Origin: Nitriliruptoraceae bacterium
GTDB lineage: Bacteria > Actinomycetota > Nitriliruptoria > Nitriliruptorales > Nitriliruptoraceae
Direction: 5' to 3'
Assembly: GCA_007131525.1 (NCBI GenBank)
Contig: SLQK01000111.1
Location: 1-11,848 of the forward strand
Length of the DNA stretch: 11,848 nucleotides
The position numbers and the translations under genes are program-made. This document shows positions 8,071 to 11,848 of the stretch, piece by piece; within the stretch, counting starts at the first letter, position 1; each line of letters opens with the position of its first letter. The notes beneath the pieces are model-generated. The model was not told where the DNA came from. It saw nothing but the letters and a program-made list of their open reading frames with translations, and did no database searches.

Positions 8071-8123
8071 CGCAAGTTCAGGCCGATCGCCTTTCGCAAC
8101 AATTTATCTCGCGCAACTTCAGG
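8071..8123 (-). promoter_or_regulatory. Direct repeats upstream of the Fic gene
   Basis: CGCAAGTTCAGG (8071-8082) and CGCAACTTCAGG (8112-8123) match at 11 of 12 bases, 41 bp apart. They flank the only A/T-rich stretch nearby (8100-8109), and a third CGCAAC lies at 8095-8100. This fits an operator/promoter for the Fic gene, perhaps bound by its own winged helix, but that is inference. The right copy overlaps the stop of the PIN fragment. Confidence 0.3.
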
Positions 8124-8199
8124 TTGGTGTGAACAGTTCTACAACCGGGTACAGGACGTTGGCGTCGAGTACCGCGATGAGATCATCCTGATGGCTCAC
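8119..8199 (-). pseudogene. Truncated PIN-domain toxin (VapC-like), N-terminal 26 residues only
   Basis: A GTG at 8199 overlaps the upstream antitoxin stop (GTGA) and reads MSHQDDLIAVLDANVLYPVV followed by ELFTPT and a stop. The segment VLDANVLYP is the first strand and first acidic residue of a PIN RNase domain, in the form seen in toxins paired with excisionase-like HTH antitoxins. A working PIN toxin is about 130-190 residues, so nearly all of the domain, including three of the four acidic residues, is gone. The final LFTPT may be rejoined sequence from further along the original gene (inference). No toxin activity is expected. Confidence 0.7.
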
Positions 8200-8591
8200 C
8201 GCAGGCCCCGGTCCTCCTCCGCCGCAGCCAGCCGATCGAGCTGGTCGAGCTGCCGGTCTCGCCTGGTCTTGAACTCGCGCAGCGCGGTGGCAGGCACGAG
8301 GTGACGGTTCCCGGTCTTGCGGTAGGGGATCCTGCCAGCCTTGAGGAGCCGGGTCAGGTAGGGCCGCGAGGCACCGAGGAAGTCGGCGGCCTCGGTCGTG
8401 GTCAGCATCGGCTCGGTGCCTGAAGCGAGTCCGCGGACGACCTTGCGCAGGGTCTTGAGCGTGTCCGGCGGAAGATCGACCGGCTCGCCGCCACCGACCG
8501 TGACCGCCGTCCCCTTGCTTCCCGCGGCCCGGAGGGCCAACTCGGGTTGCGCGTCGAGAGCGGCGAACCCCTCGCTCCTGGTGTTCGGCAT
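8196..8591 (-). CDS. Excisionase-like helix-turn-helix antitoxin
   Basis: A 131-residue DNA-binding protein. The first 57 residues are variable, ending in DTLKTLRKVVRGLASG (43-58). Residues about 62-110 form a MerR/excisionase-type HTH: LTTTEAADFLGASRPYLTRL followed by LKAGRIPYRKTGNRHLV. Proteins of this build directly precede PIN toxins in many actinobacteria and act as the antitoxin/repressor. The ATG at 8591 is chosen because GGGAGG ends 5 bases before it; a GTG two codons upstream would have no room for an RBS. The next gene, the PIN stub, overlaps by 4 bp, so this is an antitoxin that has lost its toxin. A role as a true excisionase for an integrative element is a less likely alternative. 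Confidence 0.82.
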   Translation of the reverse strand: MPNTRSEGFAALDAQPELALRAAGSKGTAVTVGGGEPVDLPPDTLKTLRKVVRGLASGTEPMLTTTEAADFLGASRPYLTRLLKAGRIPYRKTGNRHLVPATALREFKTRRDRQLDQLDRLAAAEEDRGLR

Positions 8592-8629
8592 GGTCACCTC
8601 CCGGGCTCGTATCTGAAACAGGTGTCACC
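8592..8629 (-). promoter_or_regulatory. Possible operator of the HTH/PIN operon
   Basis: Just upstream of the antitoxin start there is a palindrome, GGTGTCACC (8621-8629), and a related GGTCACC (8592-8598) overlapping the RBS region. These are candidate sites for autorepression by the HTH protein. Assignment rests on symmetry and position only. Confidence 0.25.
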
Positions 8630-8664
8630 ACCGAGGAGACGACCGGGCGCTCGGACGTCACCCG

Positions 8665-8682
8665 CGACAACGCCGCGACAAC
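8665..8682 (+). repeat. Paired GACAAC repeat (arm-type site candidate 3)
   Basis: CGACAAC (8665-8671) and CGACAAC (8676-8682), 11 bp apart. The 17-base unit GACAACGCCGCGACAAC (8666-8682) differs at one position from that at 6834-6850. The two copies are in direct orientation and bracket the Fic and HTH/PIN genes, suggesting that this 1.8-kb block was an inserted or duplicated unit. Confidence 0.55.
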
Positions 8683-8703
8683 AGCACGGGGCCGCTCCCG
8701 TGT

Positions 8704-8829
8704 CTATCCGGCCGAGCGGAACCGTTCCCAGCGCTGCTCGACACCGGGCTCGAGGATGCCGGCGCTGGTCGAGTCCTTATGGACATCCAGCCCCATGAAC
8801 GTGAACGGCATGTCTGCCATACTGGCCAT
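8704..8829 (-). pseudogene. IS110-family transposase, N-terminal fragment
   Basis: A 41-residue reading frame starting MASMADMPFTFMGLDVHKDS and ending at TAG (8704-8706). FMGLDVHKDSTSAGIL is the hallmark N-terminus of IS110-family DEDD recombinases, with the first catalytic aspartate at D15. Full-length members have about 340-400 residues, so this is only the 5' stub. The ATG at 8829 has AAGGAG 10 bases upstream. No C-terminal serine-containing Transposase_20 domain or IS end is seen nearby; the GACAAC repeats and the HTH antitoxin follow within 120 bp. Confidence 0.75.
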
Positions 8830-8927
8830 GAACGGTCGGCTCCTTCCTCAATGTCGGCTCCACCTTGCGGCCTACGCACCACAGCTTGGTGGAAGATCCA
8901 CGTAGATGCGGTCGGAGCCGGCCGTTC
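8830..8927 (-). other. Nested inverted repeat in the IS110 leader (candidate structured RNA)
   Basis: Arms 8830-8843 and 8914-8927 pair at 13 of 14 positions (GAACGGTCGGCTCC with GGAGCCGGCCGTTC). The single exception is G-U in a plus-strand RNA and A-C in a minus-strand RNA. Inside lie CTACG/CGTAG (8872-8876, 8901-8905) and a CCAC/GTGG hairpin (8879-8882, 8889-8892). One outer arm contains the transposase RBS and ends next to its start codon. IS110 elements encode a bridge RNA in this leader, so this is a candidate remnant of one, or a translational control hairpin. Neither is proven. Confidence 0.4.
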
Positions 8928-9096
8928 CATGATCACTCGCCCGTTGCACCGACGCCGTCGACATCGCCACATCCACCGCCGATCACGGCGACGACGGCGA
9001 TGAGCAGCACGCGGATCCGCATCCGGGGGGCCTGGGTCGACGCCCATGATGTGGGCTGTCGTGCGTGCCCGGCTGGTTGCGTGGGTGGCAGACCGG

Positions 9097-9423
9097 TCAT
9101 GTCGGCCAGTGCTGGCCGAGGTACGGGTCAGGGTTGTCGGTTGCCCAACGATCGAGCAGTTCGGCCAGCGCTCGCGCCTGGGCCCCACCCGAGGGCAGCT
9201 TGCGTGTCAACACGCACACCAGCACCAGGTCGGTCTCTGTCGCGTCGTCGCTGACGTTCTCCGTCACGACGGCGCGACGCTCGCTGCGTGCGACCCTTGC
9301 CACCACCACGTCATCGGCCCCCGACAGGCCCACCTCGCCGACGTGCACCGCATCATGATCGAAGGCATCGCGCAATTGAAGGGCCGCAGCCCGAGGGAAC
9401 ATCTCGTCGAGCAGGAACCTCAC
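9097..9423 (-). CDS. DUF5615 PIN-like toxin
   Basis: A 108-residue PIN-like protein of the DUF5615 family, probable RNase toxin. It starts MRFLLDEMFP (acidic D6/E7 of the first strand), continues VHVGEVGLSGADDVVVARVA (D37/D38) and has AVVTENVSD (T54-E55-N56) at the third strand. This is the family's usual set and length. The GTG start overlaps the antitoxin stop (GTGA), so translation is coupled. Partner of the RHH protein directly upstream. Catalysis is inferred from family; cellular target unknown. Confidence 0.82.
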   Translation of the reverse strand: MRFLLDEMFPRAAALQLRDAFDHDAVHVGEVGLSGADDVVVARVARSERRAVVTENVSDDATETDLVLVCVLTRKLPSGGAQARALAELLDRWATDNPDPYLGQHWPT

Positions 9424-9842
9424 GCCAACATCGCCCGGCGCTGCTCCGCGGCCTCACGGCCCTCGGTGATCGCACGCTCGTTGGCAACGATCCGCTGTTC
9501 GATCTCGGTGGGATGGCGGGCAGCGAACTCCAGCGCGGCACGCACCAGTCGCGGGTGCACATCGGTCTCTGCAGCAAGGGTCGCGATCCGCTCCTCCTCG
9601 CTGCCCTCGAGTTCTCGCAGCCGCGCGACGACCTCCCAGACGTCGGGTCCGCCAGCCAGCGCAGCACGACGGTCGTGTCCTGGACCTCGGTACACGATCC
9701 CCGCACGCTCCAGCGTGTCGACACCCTCGATGATCAGTCGCTCGAGCAGCGCGGTGGCGCTCACACCTTCACGCTCGGCGCGGTCGTGCAGACGCCGTCG
9801 CGCCTCATCGCCCAGCCGAAACGACGTACTCCTCGCAGCCAC
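9420..9842 (-). CDS. Ribbon-helix-helix antitoxin for the DUF5615 toxin
   Basis: A 140-residue protein. Residues about 4-42 form a ribbon-helix-helix DNA-binding domain (STSFRLGDEARRRLHDRAER, then EGVSATALLERLIIEGV). Residues 60-140 form a helical region (GGPDVWEVVARLRELEGSEE, then VHPRLVRAALEFAARHPTEI) that is likely to wrap the toxin. The GTG at 9842 is supported by GGAGG 6 bases upstream. First gene of a two-gene operon, overlapping the toxin by 4 bp. Autoregulation is expected from the family. The 236 bases upstream (9843-10078) show no clear gene or operator. Confidence 0.8.
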   Translation of the reverse strand: MAARSTSFRLGDEARRRLHDRAEREGVSATALLERLIIEGVDTLERAGIVYRGPGHDRRAALAGGPDVWEVVARLRELEGSEEERIATLAAETDVHPRLVRAALEFAARHPTEIEQRIVANERAITEGREAAEQRRAMLA

Positions 9843-10078
9843 CAGCAGCCTCCTCTCGACGGGCTGCGTTGTAGCTCATGGGTAGCGCACGGCACGGAAC
9901 CGCATCCACGAACCGGGGTGGATGGCCGCCGCCACACGGGCTCCATGAGGGTCACGATCCTGACCGTGATCCTCGCGCCGCAAGACCGTCCTGCACGCAC
10001 CTCAGGCTGCGCTCCGGAACCGCAGTGATGATGGGCGGCAGCTGCTGAGGCGAGTGGCGCACACAACTGCGCTCGCGA

Positions 10079-10450
10079 TCAGCCTGGGCGGGTGGCCAGT
10101 CGCTGGGCGACCTGCTCGACATCGAGGTGGCCTTCGGCAGCGGCCATAACGAGTTCGAACGCGACGTCGTCGTCCAGATCCACCGTGTGGCCGCTCAGAT
10201 CGAGGAAGACGACGGCCGCGAGCCAGGCGAGGCGCTCGTTGCCGTCGATGAGGGCGTGGTGACGCACCAGGGAGTGCAGTAGGGCTGCGGCCTTGAGCTC
10301 GACGGTCGGGTACGCCTCGTCGCCGAGGACACGGGCACGCGGTCGTGCACACGCCGCCTCGAGCAGCCCGGCGTCACGAACCGGGCCCGCCCCAAGCAGC
10401 CTGGTGAGCCGGAGCAGGTCCTCGACGTCGAGGTGCTCGTGCTCGCTCAC
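10079..10450 (-). CDS. Doc-like toxin (Fic fold), variant active-site motif
   Basis: A 123-residue Doc/Fic-fold protein with the length of phage P1 Doc (126). The core has LLHSLVRHHALIDGNERLAW (58-77) and AAVVFLDLSGHTVDLDDD (78-95). Doc enzymes phosphorylate EF-Tu using a motif of the form HxFxDxNKR. Here it reads HALIDGNER: the His (H65), Asp (D69), Asn (N71) and Arg (R73) are kept, Phe is Leu, and the Lys position is Glu (E72). This may change nucleotide handling or signal a weakened toxin. The GTG start overlaps the RHH antitoxin stop (GTGA). Confidence 0.85.
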   Translation of the reverse strand: MSEHEHLDVEDLLRLTRLLGAGPVRDAGLLEAACARPRARVLGDEAYPTVELKAAALLHSLVRHHALIDGNERLAWLAAVVFLDLSGHTVDLDDDVAFELVMAAAEGHLDVEQVAQRLATRPG

Positions 10451-10653
10451 ACCGACCCGAGCCGATCGAGGACATCACCCCAGCGGTCCACCATCCGCTC
10501 GGCGCTGTCATCGACGCGTGTCCGATGCCCGGCACGCTCGTAGCGCTCGAGCACCGCCCGCCGGATGATCTCCTGCCGGGACAGACCTTCCTGTTCCGCC
10601 AGGGTCGTGAGCGCTCGCTCGAGTTCGTCATCGGTCCGCAAGGTGAGAGCCAT
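10447..10653 (-). CDS. Ribbon-helix-helix (CopG/VapB-like) antitoxin for Doc-like toxin
   Basis: A 68-residue protein: MALTLRTDDELERALTTLAE followed by QEGLSRQEIIRRAVLERYER is a complete ribbon-helix-helix domain (1-42), and the rest is an acidic/basic tail likely to bind the toxin. The ATG at 10653 is preferred to a frame-internal ATG at 10680, because the shorter form begins at the first strand and leaves room for the operator-like sequence upstream. The RBS is weak (GAGG only one base from ATG), so initiation may be leaderless. Overlaps the toxin by 4 bp. Confidence 0.82.
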   Translation of the reverse strand: MALTLRTDDELERALTTLAEQEGLSRQEIIRRAVLERYERAGHRTRVDDSAERMVDRWGDVLDRLGSV

Positions 10654-10661
10654 GCCTCGAC

Positions 10662-10680
10662 GGTACCACAGTGATACCAA
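10662..10680 (-). promoter_or_regulatory. Likely operator of the RHH/Doc operon
   Basis: On the minus strand TTGGTATCACTGTGGTACC lies 9 bases before the antitoxin ATG. It contains TGGTATC and TGGTACC as near direct repeats, and also GGTA...TACC symmetry. RHH repressors bind short repeated sites of this kind close to their promoter. Inferred from position and repeat only. Confidence 0.4.
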
Positions 10681-10719
10681 CTGAGCAGCGCGCCCGAACC
10701 GTGACGATGTGCGGGTGCG

Positions 10720-11148
10720 TCAAGGGCCAGAGGGCAGCGTGGTGAGCCCGATGGTTCGTGCCGCGTTGCGGAGTCGGCGATCCCAGGTGGCGAGGATCAC
10801 TGGCGCGTCGGCGAGGGTGAGGGCACTGGCGAGGTGGATCGCGTCGAACCCGCTCAGCGCGTGGGTCTCGGCGAGGCCGCCAGCACGGTCCTCGAGCGCT
10901 GCGGTCATCTCGACCATGCGCAGCGCCGCGTGGAACGCTCGCCAGCTCTGCTTCGCTGCGTTGTGGCCGGTGTCGTCCAGCCGGTGATCTCGGTGAGCGG
11001 CGGCGAGCGCGGCGCGGACCTCGGGATGGGCGACGCGACTTGTCACGACAGCATCCGCGCCGTCCCACAGCGTGGCGACGTCGTGGCTGCCGTCTTCCTC
11101 GACGACCAGCTTCACCAGCGCGCTGGAGTCGAAGTACGCCAGCGTCAT
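10720..11148 (-). CDS. vapC: VapC-family PIN-domain ribonuclease toxin
   Basis: A 142-residue PIN RNase that would inhibit translation by cutting RNA, normally tRNA or rRNA. All four acidic positions are visible: D7 in MTLAYFDSSALVKL, E43 in VAHPEVRAAL, D102 in SGFDAIHLASAL and D123 in LATWDRRL. Length is typical. The ATG start overlaps the antitoxin stop (ATGA) and has no clear RBS of its own, so translation depends on the antitoxin gene. It appears intact. Substrate cannot be predicted from the sequence. Confidence 0.92.
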   Translation of the reverse strand: MTLAYFDSSALVKLVVEEDGSHDVATLWDGADAVVTSRVAHPEVRAALAAAHRDHRLDDTGHNAAKQSWRAFHAALRMVEMTAALEDRAGGLAETHALSGFDAIHLASALTLADAPVILATWDRRLRNAARTIGLTTLPSGP

Positions 11149-11420
11149 CGGCGGTTGTCACGTTCGGTCGTCACGGAAACCGAGACATCGTCCGTCGCGG
11201 ACACCCGTCGTCGACCTCGCGCGGTGGGTCGGCTGTCGTGTCGTGGTCGACTGAGCTGGCCGTCGGCGGTCAGTTGGTCGAGCAGGGAGGTGGTCTCGAT
11301 GCCGCTGAGCCTGGCGACGGGTCGCCCGCGGTCAGTGACCACAACCTCGTCGCCGGCTTTCGCACGGTCGAGCCACTCCTTCAGTTCGCGACGGAGCTGC
11401 GCGACACCGACCTCCGCCAT
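11145..11420 (-). CDS. Phd/YefM-family antitoxin (partner of VapC)
   Basis: A 91-residue protein. Residues 1-40 are a Phd/YefM fold: MAEVGVAQLRRELKEWLDRA, then AGDEVVVTDRGRPVARL, where TDRGRPVARL is the family signature. The remainder (about 50-91) is a charged, probably disordered tail that would bind the toxin. The ATG at 11420 is chosen over upstream starts because the domain begins there and GGAAGG lies about 8 bases upstream. It represses its own operon, probably through the two TGTACA boxes at 11434-11463. Overlaps vapC by 4 bp. Confidence 0.88.
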   Translation of the reverse strand: MAEVGVAQLRRELKEWLDRAKAGDEVVVTDRGRPVARLSGIETTSLLDQLTADGQLSRPRHDSRPTARGRRRVSATDDVSVSVTTERDNRR

Positions 11421-11433
11421 GCGACACCCTTCC

Positions 11434-11463
11434 TGTACATCCCGAGTCGTCGCCAGTGTACAT
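11434..11463 (-). promoter_or_regulatory. Operator/promoter of the Phd-VapC operon (two TGTACA boxes)
   Basis: TGTACAT occurs at 11434-11440 and again at 11457-11463; the palindromic core is TGTACA, 23 bp apart. E. coli YefM recognises TGTACA cores in its operator, so the match to a Phd/YefM-type antitoxin is direct. On the minus strand the distal box overlaps a possible -10 TACACT, and the proximal box lies just before the RBS. This fits autorepression. Confidence 0.6.
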
Positions 11464-11510
11464 GCACCTGCAGTGCCAGCCGCAGGCGTTTCCGCGCGTT
11501 GTGCATGAGC

Positions 11511-11534
11511 GGAGACCCCCACAGCGGGGACTCC
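11511..11534. other. Hairpin between the Phd operon and the integrase fragment
   Basis: GGAGACCCC (11511-11519) and GGGGACTCC (11526-11534) pair except for a central A-A, with a 6-base loop. No T-run follows on either strand. It may be a weak terminator or an element-end remnant; no function can be assigned. Confidence 0.3.
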
Positions 11535-11619
11535 CGGGCGGGTTCTCCTTGGTCGTTGCGGGTCATGCGGCGGGGTTGTAGGTCCAGCCGAGCAGGCGGG
11601 CGGCTTCGGGGACACCCGT

Positions 11620-11848
11620 GTGAAGCTCGGTCAGCTCGCTGAGGCGACCTTGGTGATCTACGAGCGAGACCTGCGCAACCACCTGCTACCGGAACTCGGT
11701 GACGTCCCGCTGCAACAGCTCGACGGCGCGAGCCTCACCCGCCACGACGCCCGGCTCCTGGAGCACCTGTCCACCAAGACCATCGCCAACGTCCACGGCC
11801 TCGCCCACCGCATCCTGCACGACGCCGTCACGGATGGCCTGCTCCCTC
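11620..11848 (+). CDS. Tyrosine recombinase (phage-type integrase), partial and probably decayed
   Basis: The frame from GTG 11620 runs off the right edge and gives 76 residues: VKLGQLAEATLVIYERDLRN, HLLPELGDVPLQQLDG, then LSTKTIANVHGLAHRILHDA. YERDLRNHLLPELGD...PLQQL and the following helix are the SAM-like core-binding domain of actinophage-type integrases. The usual 50-60 residue N-terminal arm-binding domain is absent upstream. The LGQLAE segment joins YERDLR with fewer residues than usual, which suggests internal deletions. The catalytic domain (R...HxxR...Y) would lie beyond the window. It is the only plus-strand accessory gene. The start is uncertain. Confidence 0.6.
   Translation, partial: MKLGQLAEATLVIYERDLRNHLLPELGDVPLQQLDGASLTRHDARLLEHLSTKTIANVHGLAHRILHDAVTDGLLP

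Larger units (their letters stand above)
6688..11848. mobile_element. Probable remnant integrative island at tRNA-Leu(CAG)
   Basis: Everything right of the tRNA is accessory in character: four toxin-antitoxin pairs, a Fic protein, an IS110 stub, paired short repeats like integrase arm sites, and a tyrosine-integrase fragment at the right edge. This is the usual content of elements that insert at tRNA 3' ends. The right boundary and a second copy of the tRNA 3' end are not visible in the window, so element status is inferred and the right limit is only the window edge. Confidence 0.4.

Noticed and set aside
8773..8786. GTCCTTATGGACAT is shared by the tRNA-Leu variable arm (6646-6659) and this site, suggesting a second att site.
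   Set aside because: Here the bases encode the conserved LDVHKD motif of the IS110 stub on the minus strand, and the match does not extend into the tRNA 3' end where integrases act. Chance identity is the simpler reading.
9945..10028. A 27-residue plus-strand reading frame with a hydrophobic start (MRVTILTVILA), a possible type I toxin.
   Set aside because: No RBS, no antisense RNA signal and a non-membrane second half; such short frames arise by chance in this G+C content.
11154..11160. A minus-strand TGACAAC resembling the arm-type repeats.
   Set aside because: It is a single copy without the 11-bp partner and lies inside the coding end of the Phd antitoxin.
11563..11640. Minus-strand reading ending GWTYNPAA and a stop, which looked like the C-terminus of another gene, with a following ATGA start.
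   Set aside because: Its upstream continuation runs antisense through clear integrase coding sequence, and I recognise no family; too short to support.
1..11848. CRISPR array or other regularly spaced long repeats.
   Set aside because: No repeated units of 20 bases or more with regular spacing were seen on either strand.

Overview
The window is G+C-rich bacterial DNA with many GTG starts and genes that overlap by 4 bp. The order fhaA-fhaB-pstP-rodA-pbpA-Ser/Thr kinase marks it as actinobacterial, because this is the cell-division/cell-wall signalling cluster known from mycobacteria and other Actinomycetota. Genus cannot be fixed from the sequence.

Region 1 (1-6314, all minus strand) is this core operon, transcribed from fhaA (starts at 6314) down to a kinase that runs off the left edge. 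FhaA and FhaB are FHA proteins that read phosphothreonine marks. PstP is a membrane PP2C phosphatase. RodA/FtsW is a SEDS glycan polymerase and PbpA its class B transpeptidase partner. The kinase is PknB/PknA-like. The fhaB/pstP, pstP/rodA and rodA/pbpA joints are 4-bp ATGA/GTGA overlaps, and the fhaA/fhaB gap is one base. Together they couple peptidoglycan synthesis to Ser/Thr phosphorylation.

Region 2 (6315-6760) is the divergent boundary. It holds the presumed operon promoter region with a small dyad at 6432-6450, then a complete plus-strand tRNA-Leu(CAG) at 6601-6687 with encoded CCA, a likely promoter, and a strong hairpin terminator at 6733-6760.

Region 3 (6770-11848) is accessory DNA on the 3' side of the tRNA and looks like the worn remains of integrative elements. 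All recognisable genes except the integrase are on the minus strand. From right to left they are: Phd/YefM antitoxin + VapC PIN toxin; RHH antitoxin + Doc-like toxin; RHH antitoxin + DUF5615 PIN-like toxin; the 5' stub of an IS110-family transposase with a structured upstream region; an excisionase-like HTH antitoxin + a truncated PIN toxin; and a full-length self-inhibited-type Fic protein. All four antitoxin/toxin joints overlap by 4 bp. Paired GACAAC repeats with 11-bp spacing occur just after the tRNA and again upstream of the HTH/PIN pair; they resemble integrase arm-binding sites. A partial, probably decayed tyrosine integrase enters the right edge on the plus strand.

No stretch without a gene exceeds 300 bases. 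The longer gaps are 6315-6600 (promoters), 8830-9096 (IS110 leader with a nested dyad), 9843-10078 (only the upstream region of a toxin-antitoxin pair; nothing clear) and 11421-11619 (Phd operator/promoter with two TGTACA boxes, and a hairpin).
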